Of a stretch of DNA of 34,337 bases, positions 17,498 through 24,902 are shown piece by piece. The position numbers and the translations under genes are program-made. The DNA is from Actinomycetospora chibensis (GTDB taxonomy: Bacteria; Actinomycetota; Actinomycetes; Mycobacteriales; Pseudonocardiaceae). Location of the stretch: assembly GCF_028737215.1 (NCBI RefSeq), contig NZ_JAQZAM010000036.1, forward strand, positions 1 to 34,337, in the 5' to 3' direction. The number at the start of each line of letters is the position of its first letter. Position 1 is the stretch's first letter. The notes under the pieces are model-generated. The model was given only the letters and a program-made list of their open reading frames with translations. It was not told the origin of the DNA and did no database searches.

Positions 17498-18336
17498 TGG
17501 GCGGGCAGGGCGTCGACGAGCCTGTCCCAGGAGGCCGCGGGTGGCAGCTGGTGCCCCATGTCCGCGATCTCCAGCAGGCGGGCGCCCGGGATCGCGGCGG
17601 CGAGGGCGCGCCCGTGCGCGGGCGGGAACAGCGGGTCGGCGCCGCCGTGCACCACCAGGGTCGGCAGACCGGCCAGCGCGCTCAACGCGGTGGGACCCGT
17701 CGTCCCGGACGCGGCGACGATGAACGGGTTGGTGGTGCTCGCGGCGAGGTCCCGGCTGCGGGCGACCACCCGCTCGGCGATCGCGCGCACGCGGGTCTCC
17801 TCGAAGACCCCGTCGCCGGCGAAGGCCCGCTCGCCCTCGACGAGGGCGGCGACCGCGGCGTCGTGGTCGGTCCAGTCGGGGCCGGGGCCCTCGTCGGCGA
17901 ACAGGGCCGCGATCGCGGGCGACGGCCCGGGCAGGTCGCCGACGGACGGGTCGACCGCGGTGGTCGCGAGCAGGGTGAGCGCGCCGACGCGCTCGGGGTG
18001 GGCGAGGGCCAGGCACTGCGCGACACCTGCGCCCGCGGAGAGGCCGACGACGTGGGCGCGGTCGACGCCGAGGGCGTCGAGCACGGCGAGCGCGTCGGTG
18101 ACCAGGTCCGTCCCGGTGTAGCCGGGCGCGCCCGTGGGCCACGACGTCGAGGCGCCCGTGTCGCGCGCGTCGTAGCGGATCACCCGCCAGCCCCGGGCGA
18201 CGAGGCGCGCGCACAGGTCGTCGTCCCACCACTCCCGCGACCAGCCCGCGCCGCCGATCAGCAGCATCGCCGGGGCGTCGGCGTCGCCGAGCACCTCCGC
18301 GTCGAGCTGCACGTCCTCGTCGACGTCGATGAGCAC
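17491..18336 (-). CDS. Alpha/beta-fold hydrolase
   Basis: The 281-residue protein has a full alpha/beta hydrolase triad: Ser100 in GLSAGAG, Asp234 (HGGADPLFPP) and His262 (DMGHQLP). An oxyanion-type GGAGWSREWW lies near 28-36 and a YDARDTGAS segment near 55-63. This resembles the esterase/haloperoxidase-like group; the substrate is unknown. The GTG at 18336 has GGAGGGAG at suitable spacing. It is first in a two-gene unit with the RibD-like reductase. Its promoter has a perfect TTGACA -35 with two identical-spacing inverted repeats over the -35 and the start-site region, implying tight repression. No regulator gene is adjacent. Confidence 0.9.
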   Translation of the reverse strand: MLIDVDEDVQLDAEVLGDADAPAMLLIGGAGWSREWWDDDLCARLVARGWRVIRYDARDTGASTSWPTGAPGYTGTDLVTDALAVLDALGVDRAHVVGLSAGAGVAQCLALAHPERVGALTLLATTAVDPSVGDLPGPSPAIAALFADEGPGPDWTDHDAAVAALVEGERAFAGDGVFEETRVRAIAERVVARSRDLAASTTNPFIVAASGTTGPTALSALAGLPTLVVHGGADPLFPPAHGRALAAAIPGARLLEIADMGHQLPPAASWDRLVDALPAHP

Positions 18337-18349
18337 GGCGCCGCTCCCT

Positions 18350-18370
18350 CCGGTTGCGAACTGCAACCGG
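18350..18370. promoter_or_regulatory. Operator 1: CCGGTTGC-N5-GCAACCGG
   Basis: A perfect 8-bp inverted repeat (18350-18357 and 18363-18370) with spacer GAACT covers the predicted transcription start of the hydrolase gene. A near-identical copy lies 41 bp away, close to four helical turns. Confidence 0.75.
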
Positions 18371-18371
18371 T

Positions 18372-18401
18372 ACTGAATCGGACCTCGCGGCCGGTTGTCA
18401 A
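18372..18401 (-). promoter_or_regulatory. Predicted promoter of the hydrolase-reductase unit
   Basis: On the minus strand there is a perfect -35 TTGACA (18401-18396), an 18-bp spacer and a weak -10 TTCAGT (18377-18372). The predicted start, near 18365, falls inside operator 1, while operator 2 covers the -35. The -10 is poor, so the exact position is uncertain. Confidence 0.55.
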
Positions 18402-18411
18402 GTGCAACCGG
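18391..18411. promoter_or_regulatory. Operator 2: CCGGTTGT-N5-GCAACCGG
   Basis: This second copy of the inverted repeat (arms 18391-18398 and 18404-18411, spacer CAAGT) has one base changed relative to perfect symmetry. It overlaps the -35 of the hydrolase promoter. It ends 9 bp before the phased repeats that serve the divergent truncated GT39 copy. Confidence 0.72.
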
Positions 18412-18420
18412 TGGCGCTCG

Positions 18421-18458
18421 CACAGCTCGCACACAGGTCGCGTCCAGCATCGGGACAG
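18421..18458 (+). promoter_or_regulatory. Phased CACAG direct repeats upstream of the truncated GT39 copy
   Basis: CACAG at 18421, CACAG at 18432, TCCAG at 18443 and GACAG at 18454 are exactly 11 bp apart. The first unit is 62 bp upstream of the ATG at 18483. The promoter element therefore survives although the gene it serves is truncated. Confidence 0.68.
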
Positions 18459-18482
18459 CCGCCGCGACGAGCGTGCCCGATC

Positions 18483-18791
18483 ATGGCGTCCCCGCTCCTC
18501 GCCGCCCTGCGCTCCCCGCTGCGCCCGACCGTCACCGCGCCGTCCGGCGTGACGGCGCCCTCTCGCGTCCGGCGCGCCCTGCCACGCGATCCCCGGTGGG
18601 CGCGGTGGTGCCTGTTCGGGCTGCTGGCCGGCACCGCGGTGCTCTACCTGTGGTCGCTGGGCGACCCGGGGTGGGCGAACGCCTCCTACTCCGCGGCGGC
18701 CCGGGCCGGCGCGACGAGCTGGTCGGCGTGGTTCTTCGGGGCCTCCGACGCGCCCGGCCTGATCATGGTCGACAAGCCGCGCGTGACGTGA
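18483..18791 (+). pseudogene. Truncated GT39 glycosyltransferase (N-terminal remnant)
   Basis: This 102-codon frame aligns with the N-terminus of the two full GT39 proteins here. It has DPRWARW, GLLAGTAVLYLWSLGDPGWANASYSAAARAGATSWSAWFFGASDAPGLIMVDKP. It stops two codons after VDKP (RVT, then TGA), where the full proteins continue for about 600 residues. No remaining GT39 sequence follows; the GT2-GtrA promoter repeats begin six bases later. The likeliest history is a deletion that joined the VDKP codons to the next gene's promoter. A short one-helix peptide could still be made but would lack the catalytic body. Confidence 0.8.
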
Positions 18792-18796
18792 GCAGG

Positions 18797-18823
18797 CACA
18801 GCTCGCCCACAGGTCCGGCACAC
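18797..18823 (+). promoter_or_regulatory. Phased CACAG direct repeats upstream of the GT2-GtrA gene
   Basis: CACAG at 18797, CACAG at 18808 and CACAC at 18819 are 11 bp apart, with a weaker fourth unit (TCCAC) at 18830. The first unit is 60 bp upstream of the ATG at 18857. With flanking bases it reads CACAGC-N5-CACAGG, very close to the mycobacterial PhoP box. Confidence 0.7.
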
Positions 18824-18856
18824 GGCCCGTCCACGGACGCGGCCGACGCTGCGATC

Positions 18857-20128
18857 ATGACCGCAGCGACCACGATCCCCACCCCGTCCTCCCGCGCCCA
18901 TCGGGAGCCCGTCGAGGCCACCGGGACCGCCGTCCTCGACGTCGTCGTCCCCGTGTTCAACGAGGAGCGCGACCTGGGCCCCTGCGTCCGGCGCCTGCAC
19001 CGGCACCTCACCGACGCGCTGCCCTACCCGTTCCGGATCACGGTCGCCGACAACGCGAGCACCGACGCGACACTGGCGGTCGCCGAGGCGCTGGCCGAGG
19101 AGTTCGCCGAGGTCACCGTGGTCCACCTCGACGAGAAAGGCCGCGGGCGGGCGCTGCGGGCGGTGTGGTCGGCGTCGGACGCGCCGGTGCTCGCGTACAT
19201 GGACGTCGACCTGTCCACCGATCTGAACGCCCTGCTGCCGCTGGTGGCCCCGCTGATCTCCGGGCATTCCGACCTCGCGATCGGCTCGCGGCTGGCGCCC
19301 TCGTCGCGGGTGGTGCGCGGCGTGAAGCGGGAGGTGATCTCGCGCTGCTACAACGTCCTGCTGCGCGGGACGCTGCGGGCGCGCTTCTCCGACGCGCAGT
19401 GCGGCTTCAAGGCGATCCGCGCCGACGTGGCTCGCCGGCTGCTGCCGCTCGTCGAGGACACGGGCTGGTTCTTCGACACCGAGCTCCTCGTGCTCGCCGA
19501 GCGCTCGGGGCTGCGGATCCACGAGGTGCCCGTCGACTGGGTCGACGACCCGGACTCGCGCGTCGACGTCGTGGCCACCGCGGTCGCCGACCTCAAGGGC
19601 GTCGCCCGCGTCGGCCGAGCGCTGGCCACCGGCGCGCTGCCGGTCGCGCAGCTGCGCCGGGAGCTCGGGCGCGCGGAGATCGGCTCGGCCGACGAGAGGG
19701 CCGACGAGAGGGCGGGGGTGGCGCCCGGGATGACGGCGCAGATCGTGCGGTTCGCAGCCATCGGGATCGTCTCGACGCTGGCGTTCCTGCTGCTCTACTC
19801 CCTCTTCCGCACCGCCATGCCCGCGCAGGTGTCCAACCTGCTCGCGCTGGTCATCACCGCCGTCGCCAACACCGCGGCCAACCGCCGGCTGACCTTCGGC
19901 ATCCGCGGGCGCCGCCACGCCGGACGGAGCCAGGTCGAGGGCCTCGTCGTCTTCGGGCTGGGCCTGGCGCTGACGTCCGGCTCGCTCGCCCTGCTCGGCG
20001 CCCTCGCCCCGGCGGCGAGCCACGGCATCGAGCTCGCCGTCCTCGTCCTCGCCAACCTCGTCGCCACCCTCCTGCGCTTCGTCGCCTACCGCGCCTGGGT
20101 CTTCCACCCGCGCCGCCAGCAGGGGTGA
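18857..20128 (+). CDS. GT2 glycosyltransferase fused to a GtrA-like membrane domain
   Basis: The 423-residue fusion has an N-terminal GT-A domain (about 25-260) of the polyprenyl-phosphate glycosyltransferase (DPM1-like) type: DVVVPVFNEERDL, ADNASTDAT, the DVD metal motif at 116-118 (AYMDVDLSTD), GSRLAPSS and FKAIRADVARRLLP. A GtrA domain (about 292-420) has four predicted helices, VIRF-like QIVRFAAIGI and ANTAANRRLTFG. Such proteins make a polyprenyl-phosphate sugar and probably flip it, supplying the lipid-linked donor used by GT39/GT-C enzymes. The downstream GT39 gene starts 74 bp later, probably in the same transcript. The ATG at 18857 lies in the gcGATCATG context also seen at 18483 and 26958. 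Confidence 0.9.
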   Translation: MTAATTIPTPSSRAHREPVEATGTAVLDVVVPVFNEERDLGPCVRRLHRHLTDALPYPFRITVADNASTDATLAVAEALAEEFAEVTVVHLDEKGRGRALRAVWSASDAPVLAYMDVDLSTDLNALLPLVAPLISGHSDLAIGSRLAPSSRVVRGVKREVISRCYNVLLRGTLRARFSDAQCGFKAIRADVARRLLPLVEDTGWFFDTELLVLAERSGLRIHEVPVDWVDDPDSRVDVVATAVADLKGVARVGRALATGALPVAQLRRELGRAEIGSADERADERAGVAPGMTAQIVRFAAIGIVSTLAFLLLYSLFRTAMPAQVSNLLALVITAVANTAANRRLTFGIRGRRHAGRSQVEGLVVFGLGLALTSGSLALLGALAPAASHGIELAVLVLANLVATLLRFVAYRAWVFHPRRQQG

Positions 20129-20202
20129 CGACGTGTCAGCGGCGTGGCGCCGAAAGACACCAGCGTCCGAAATCCTCCGTCGATCACGAACCCGGAGCAC
20201 CG

Positions 20203-22296
20203 ATGAGCACCGCGACCGACCCGGACGTCGCCGCACCGACCACCCCGCCGAGCGAGCCGCCGCCCGACCCCTCGTGGCCCCGTCGCGCGTGGCGCGGGCG
20301 CGCCGACGACCCGCGCTGGGCGCGCCCGGCGCTGCTCGGTCTGCTCGCGGCGACCGCGGTGACCTACCTGTGGAACCTGGGTGCCTCGGGCTGGGCGAAC
20401 TCCTTCTACGCCGCAGCCGTCCAGGCCGGCACGCAGTCGCCGAAGGCGTGGCTGTTCGGCGCCCTCGACGCGCCGGGCCTCATCACGGTGGACAAGCCGC
20501 CGGCCTCGCTGTGGGTCATGGCGCTGTCCGGGCGGATCTTCGGGTTCAGCTCCTGGTCGATGCTCGCCCCCCAGGCGCTCATGGGCGTCGCCGCGGTCGG
20601 GCTGCTGTACCTCACCGTGCGGCGCTGGTCGGGCCCGCGCACCGCGCTCGCCGCCGGTGCCCTGCTCGCGGCGACGCCGGTCGCGGTGCTGATGTTCCGG
20701 TTCAACAACCCCGACGCGATGCTCGTGCTGACCATGGTCGCCGCTGCGTACACGACGACGCGGTCGGTCGACGCGGCCGGACGCCGCGCCGGGACCTGGT
20801 GGCTCGTCGCCACCGGTGCCCTCGTCGGCCTCGGGTTCCTCACGAAGCAGCTCCAGGTGCTCCTCGTGGTCCCGGCCCTCGCGCTGACGGTGCTGGTCGT
20901 GGCGCCGTCGCGGCCGTGGCGCCGGATCGGCGACCTCCTCGCGGGCGGCGCGGCCGTGGTCGTCTCCGCCGGCTGGTACGTGGCACTCGTCGAACTCTGG
21001 CCCGCGTCCTCACGCCCCTACATCGGCGGGTCGACGACCAACTCGTTGCTCGAGCTCGCGCTCGGCTACAACGGTCTCGGCCGCATCCTCGGCACCGAGG
21101 GCAACCCGGGGGGTGGCCCGAACGGTGGCCCCGGCGGCGGTCCGGGAGGCGGTCCGGGAGGCCTCGGACCGGGCGTACCGGGCGGCCTCGGAGGCGGCGC
21201 GCCGGCGGGCATGCCCCCGGGAAGCATGGGCGGTCCCGGCGGCTTCGGTGGCGCGCCGGGCGTCCAGCGCCTGTTCACATCCGAGTTCTCGGGTCAGGCG
21301 TCGTGGCTCCTGCCTGCGGCGCTCGTGCTGCTCGTCGCCGCGCTCTGGGCCCTGCGTCGCGCGCCGCGCACCGACCGCACCCGCGGGCTCCTGCTGCTCG
21401 GCGGTGTCTGGACGCTCGTGCACGCCGTGGTCTTCAGCGCGATGAGCGGGATCATCCACCCCTACTACGCGGTCGCCCTGGCGCCCGGGATCGTGCTCAC
21501 GACCGCCGTCGGTGCGTCCGTCCTGTGGCGACGCCGATCGCAGCGCTGGACTCGGGTCGTGCTCGCGGTGGTGGTGGCGGGCACCGCGCTGTGGAGCGCG
21601 GTGATCCTCGCCCAGCACGAGTGGATGCCGTGGGCGCGCTGGGTGCTGCTCGTCGCCGGGGTGCTCGGGACCGTGGCGCTGCTCGTCCCGCCGGAGCGGT
21701 GGGGACGGACGGCGACGGTCGGCGTCATCGCGGCGCTCGTCGCCGTGCTCGGCGGCTCCACGGCGTTCGCGGCGGACACCGCCGTCACGCCGCACCAGGG
21801 CCCGGTCGTCAGCGCCGGCCCAGGCGGCGGGGCGGGCGGGATGACCGGCGGACGCCGTGACGCCGGCGCTCCGCGCGACGCGCCCCCCGGGGGCCCGGAG
21901 AGCGAGCCGACCTCGCCGGCGCTCGTCTCCCTGCTCCAGGGCGCCGGCACGCGCTGGGCGGCCGCCACCACCGGCGCGATGAGTGCGGCGTCGCTCCAGC
22001 TCGCGTCCGGTGTCCCGGTGATGGCGATGGGCGGGTTCATGGGCAGCGACCCCGCCCCGACGCTCGCCGAGTTCCAGGCCGACGTCGCCTCCGGGCAGGT
22101 GCGCTACTACGTGGAGGGCGGTGGTCCCGGAGGCGGCGGCAACGGCCCCCGAATCGGTGACCAGGGCTCCGGAGACCTTGGCGAACGGGACCTCCGGGGC
22201 GACAGTGCTCAAATCCGTACCTGGGTACAGACTCACTTCACGCCGATCGACGTCGGAGGGCGCACCGTGTACGACCTGGAAGCACCGATGTCCTGA
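20203..22296 (+). CDS. GT39-type membrane glycosyltransferase, second paralogue
   Basis: The 697-residue polytopic protein is collinear with the 11685-13745 gene: WANSFYAAAVQAG, VDKPP (96-100), SGRIFGFSSWSMLAPQALMG and MFRFNNPDAMLVL. It has IIHPYYAVALAPG and the same soluble C-terminal domain (RWAAATTGAMSAASLQLASG, MAMGGFMGSDPAPTLAEFQ, ending DVGGRTVYDLEAPMS). A periplasmic loop (about 305-350) is a Pro/Gly-rich insertion of GGPGG repeats. It probably transfers a sugar from polyprenyl phosphate, made by the upstream GT2-GtrA protein, to an envelope acceptor. CCCGGAG precedes the ATG at 20203. Unlike its paralogue it has no phased CACAG promoter of its own, which fits cotranscription with 18857-20128. 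Confidence 0.9.
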   Translation: MSTATDPDVAAPTTPPSEPPPDPSWPRRAWRGRADDPRWARPALLGLLAATAVTYLWNLGASGWANSFYAAAVQAGTQSPKAWLFGALDAPGLITVDKPPASLWVMALSGRIFGFSSWSMLAPQALMGVAAVGLLYLTVRRWSGPRTALAAGALLAATPVAVLMFRFNNPDAMLVLTMVAAAYTTTRSVDAAGRRAGTWWLVATGALVGLGFLTKQLQVLLVVPALALTVLVVAPSRPWRRIGDLLAGGAAVVVSAGWYVALVELWPASSRPYIGGSTTNSLLELALGYNGLGRILGTEGNPGGGPNGGPGGGPGGGPGGLGPGVPGGLGGGAPAGMPPGSMGGPGGFGGAPGVQRLFTSEFSGQASWLLPAALVLLVAALWALRRAPRTDRTRGLLLLGGVWTLVHAVVFSAMSGIIHPYYAVALAPGIVLTTAVGASVLWRRRSQRWTRVVLAVVVAGTALWSAVILAQHEWMPWARWVLLVAGVLGTVALLVPPERWGRTATVGVIAALVAVLGGSTAFAADTAVTPHQGPVVSAGPGGGAGGMTGGRRDAGAPRDAPPGGPESEPTSPALVSLLQGAGTRWAAATTGAMSAASLQLASGVPVMAMGGFMGSDPAPTLAEFQADVASGQVRYYVEGGGPGGGGNGPRIGDQGSGDLGERDLRGDSAQIRTWVQTHFTPIDVGGRTVYDLEAPMS

Positions 22297-22330
22297 ACGT
22301 GCCTCGCGCCACGCCCCGGGACCCTCGGCC

Positions 22331-22345
22331 ACCGGCTCGGCCGGT
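22331..22345. terminator. Possible small hairpin between convergent genes
   Basis: ACCGGC-TCG-GCCGGT forms a 6-bp stem in the 113-bp gap between the GT39 gene and the leftward sortase. It is short and has no T tract, so the assignment is weak. Confidence 0.3.
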
Positions 22346-22409
22346 CATCGCGGGGGTCGTGCGGACCCTCCCCCCGGGTTCGCGCGGCCCTCGCCCGGCT
22401 CCCCGGGGC

Positions 22410-23021
22410 TCAGCCGGACCGGTACGCCGCGGTGAGGTGGCCGAACGCGACGACGTTCTCCTCGTAGGTGCGGGCGGCGGGGTCGAACACCCCGCCACAC
22501 GTGATCAACCGGAGCTGGCTGTCCGGGGTCGGCCCGTAGACGGCCTCGGTGGGGAAGGTGTACTTCGCGTACCGCTCGACGCGGTCGATGACGAAGACGG
22601 CCGTGGTGTCGTCGTCGCGGTGCACCTCGACGGTCGCGCCGGCGGGCATCCGTGCGAGCCGGAAGAACGCGCCCTGTTCGCCGTCGAGGTTGACGTGCGC
22701 CGCGAGCACGGTGGGTCCGACCGCGCCCGGGCTCGCGCTCTCCTCGTACCAACCCACGGTCCCGGCGTCCCGCGGCACCTCGAGGGAGTCGTCGGCGTTG
22801 CGGCCCAGGTCGGTGGTCTCCTCGGTGGACAGGCCGATCGAGGGGGCGTCCACGCCGGTCACGTCCGCCTCCGGCAGCGGGACGGGCACCGGGGCGCGCT
22901 CACCGGGCGCCAGGGCCGCGGTGCGCGTCTCCTCCGGGCCGCCACCACCGCCACCGACGGCCGCCACCAGCACGCCGACGGCCAGCAGCGCGAGCACGAA
23001 GGCGACGAGACGGCCGGACAC
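22410..23021 (-). CDS. Class F sortase (copy 1)
   Basis: The 203-residue membrane transpeptidase has an N-terminal helix (about 5-22), a Pro-rich linker and a sortase beta-barrel (about 55-200). The catalytic residues are His109 (LAAHVN), Cys175 in LITCGG and Arg184. It is very similar to copy 2 across the whole catalytic domain (DAPSIG, TVGWYE, VEVHRDDDTTAVF, VERYAK, YGPT), indicating a local duplication. The GTG at 23021 is the only reasonable start, with a weak ribosome binding site. It follows copy 2 by 70 bp on the same strand. The substrate is presumably the adjacent excalibur protein or other secreted proteins. Confidence 0.88.
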   Translation of the reverse strand: MSGRLVAFVLALLAVGVLVAAVGGGGGGPEETRTAALAPGERAPVPVPLPEADVTGVDAPSIGLSTEETTDLGRNADDSLEVPRDAGTVGWYEESASPGAVGPTVLAAHVNLDGEQGAFFRLARMPAGATVEVHRDDDTTAVFVIDRVERYAKYTFPTEAVYGPTPDSQLRLITCGGVFDPAARTYEENVVAFGHLTAAYRSG

Positions 23022-23064
23022 GTCGTCGAGGATGCACCCACGACAGTGTGCAGCCCGGACGACG

Positions 23065-23079
23065 CGCCCCGCCGGGGCG
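23065..23079. terminator. Small hairpin between the two sortase genes
   Basis: CGCCCC-GCC-GGGGCG gives a 6-bp GC stem in the 70-bp gap between sortase copy 2 and copy 1. It may attenuate read-through into copy 1. Confidence 0.35.
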
Positions 23080-23091
23080 GATCGCTGCGGC

Positions 23092-23760
23092 TCAGGCCGG
23101 GCGGTAGGCGCCGGTGAGGTGGCCGAAGACGACGATGTTGTCCTCGTAGCTGCGGGTGCGCTCGTCGAACACCCCGCCGCAGGTGATCAACCGGATTTGG
23201 GCGTCGTCGGTCGGGCCGTAGACGGCATCGGTGGGGAAGGCGTCCTTCGCGTAGCGCTCGACGCGGTCGACGGTGAAGACGGCCGTGGTGTCGTCGTCGC
23301 GGTGCACCTCGACCGCCTCGCCCGGCCGCATCTCCCCGAGCCGGGAGAAGGCGCCCGCCTCGCCGCGGAAGTTGACGTGGGCGGCGAGCACCGACGGCCC
23401 GCGCTGCCCGGGGACGGCGCTGCGCTCGTACCAGCCCACGGTCGTCGCGCTGCGCGGGACGTCGAGGGAGTTGTCGTCCCGCAGACCCAGGGTCGTGGTG
23501 TCGGCCGCGGCCATGCCGATCGAGGGTGCGTCGACGCCGGTGATCTGCGCCGGCGCCAGGGGGGTCGGCACCGACACCCGCTCGGCCACCGGCACCGACC
23601 GGCTCCGCGGCCCCTCGTCCTCCTCGCCGGAGTTGAGGAACGCCACGAGCACGCCGACGGCGAGCACGACGAGGACGAGCGCGGTGACGCGCCCGGTCAG
23701 CTTGTCCAAGAGCCCGCCACCGCGCGACGGGCCCTCGGGCGGCGCCTCGGGGGCGGCCAC
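23092..23760 (-). CDS. Class F sortase (copy 2)
   Basis: The 222-residue sortase has a short cytoplasmic N-terminus, a membrane helix (about 25-43) and a catalytic barrel. Its triad is His128 (LAAHVN), Cys194 (LITCGG) and Arg203. The GTG start at 23760 lies one base after the stop of the upstream excalibur gene, so the two are translationally linked and almost certainly functionally paired. Paralogues are at 22410-23021 (close) and 26188-26838 (more distant). Confidence 0.9.
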   Translation of the reverse strand: MAAPEAPPEGPSRGGGLLDKLTGRVTALVLVVLAVGVLVAFLNSGEEDEGPRSRSVPVAERVSVPTPLAPAQITGVDAPSIGMAAADTTTLGLRDDNSLDVPRSATTVGWYERSAVPGQRGPSVLAAHVNFRGEAGAFSRLGEMRPGEAVEVHRDDDTTAVFTVDRVERYAKDAFPTDAVYGPTDDAQIRLITCGGVFDERTRSYEDNIVVFGHLTGAYRPA

Positions 23761-23761
23761 C

Positions 23762-24424
23762 TCAGACGGCCTCGCGCTTCGCGAGGACGATCTGCCGGCC
23801 CCGCACGACGCCCGCGCCGGCGCCGATGCCGGCGATCGCCAGGAAGATCACCTGGCCCGGCGTGGGGCCGGAGTCCGACCCGTCGCCGGCGGCGATGCCG
23901 CCCACGGGGTAGCCGGTGTAGTGCCGGGGCCCGCCGACGCCCCAGTCGCAGGCCTGGCCGTCGTTGTCCCCGTCGAGGTTGTTCGGGTCCGACGGATCCC
24001 GCATCAGCTCGGCCTGGGCGTCCGCGGTGTCCGCGAAGTCCCAGCAGTCGAGGTCGAACGCCGAGCGCACCGGCGGGACGTAGTGGTAGTACGTGCTGCC
24101 CGGGCCGTAGACCACGGGCGGCAGCGTGACGGTGTGGGTCTCCGTCTCGGTGGTGGGGTGCGAGGACGACGAGGTCGTCGGCGTCGTGGTGGTCGTCCCC
24201 CCGGTGCCCGGCAGCGGGAGCTCCGGGATCTCCGGGAGCGAGCCGTTGCCTCCGAGCGCGCCGGAAATGCTGTCGACGATGCCCCCGACCACGTCACCGA
24301 TGCTGCCGCCCGGGTCCAAGATGTCGATCGGGGAGTCCGCCGCGGCGGTCCCCGCCGTGGAGATCATGCCCGCCGCCATCAATCCGACCAGCGCGCTGAC
24401 CGCGCGCCGACGTCCGTTCGCCAT
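23762..24424 (-). CDS. Secreted excalibur-domain protein with unusual C-terminal sorting-like signal
   Basis: The 220-residue protein has a signal peptide (about 1-29, ending AGTAAADS) and a Thr/Ser-rich stalk (about 74-100). An excalibur calcium-binding domain (about 122-160) contains FDLDCWDF and the [11 protein letters not shown] loop with paired Cys. The C-terminus has [12 protein letters not shown] (172-183), a hydrophobic stretch (about 191-207) and a basic tail ([13 protein letters not shown]). That three-part end is the layout of a sortase substrate, but without LPXTG at the correct place. An LPGTG at 71-75 is internal and not followed by a hydrophobic helix. The gene is immediately followed by a class F sortase. 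The second excalibur protein, transcribed divergently, ends in the same motif. Confidence 0.85.
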   Translation of the reverse strand: MANGRRRAVSALVGLMAAGMISTAGTAAADSPIDILDPGGSIGDVVGGIVDSISGALGGNGSLPEIPELPLPGTGGTTTTTPTTSSSSHPTTETETHTVTLPPVVYGPGSTYYHYVPPVRSAFDLDCWDFADTADAQAELMRDPSDPNNLDGDNDGQACDWGVGGPRHYTGYPVGGIAAGDGSDSGPTPGQVIFLAIAGIGAGAGVVRGRQIVLAKREAV

Positions 24425-24902
24425 GTCCCGACCCGATTCGTTCGTCCCGACGTGATCGAGGTCGTCGACCCATGGCGACTCCCCCGAACGATGTAACGCC
24501 GGAGCCGCATGTTGGGTACGCGTCAGTAGGTCGGTGGAGGCTCGCGACGTCCAGACGCCTCGACAGGCGCAGGCCCTTCCGACGACAGAGCGTGATTGCT
24601 CCGGTCCGGTCCGGAGGCGCTCCCGCTCCTGGGGGACCGGATCTCCACGGGAGCTCAGGGCGTTTCCGCCAGCGAGGCGGGAGTGTCGAGGTGGCTCTCG
24701 TCCGCCGAGGCCAGGCGGTCGATCCGCCTACCGGGACCTCTCGTCGAAGCCTTGACGACCCCGCTACGTCAGCCATTCGAGTGGATCTGTGGAGGGTTGG
24801 GGGGAGATCTCGGGGAACGGGTAATGGATGTGACCCTCCGTGCGACGCGTAGAGCGAACGGCTGAACGCACTCGGCCGCGAGCGCACTGAAGGGGAGTAC
24901 CG
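24425..24902. other. Divergent promoter region of the sortase/excalibur locus
   Basis: This 478-bp region lies between the divergent excalibur genes. No frame in it looks like a gene. It is clearly less GC-rich than its surroundings. A TTGACG at 24752-24757 is a possible rightward -35. A GGTAAT-N2-ATGTGACC patch lies at about 24820-24835, shortly before the 24903 gene. I compared it mentally with the ydaO (c-di-AMP) riboswitch often found ahead of actinobacterial wall genes and found no convincing match. Confidence 0.45.

Noticed and set aside
23762..24424. LPGTG in the first excalibur protein as a classical sorting signal
   Set aside because: It lies at residues 71-75 in the middle of the protein and is followed by a Thr stalk, not a hydrophobic helix and basic tail.
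24425..24902. ydaO-type c-di-AMP riboswitch ahead of the excalibur genes
   Set aside because: A GGGGGACC stretch is present, but the other conserved blocks of the riboswitch could not be found.
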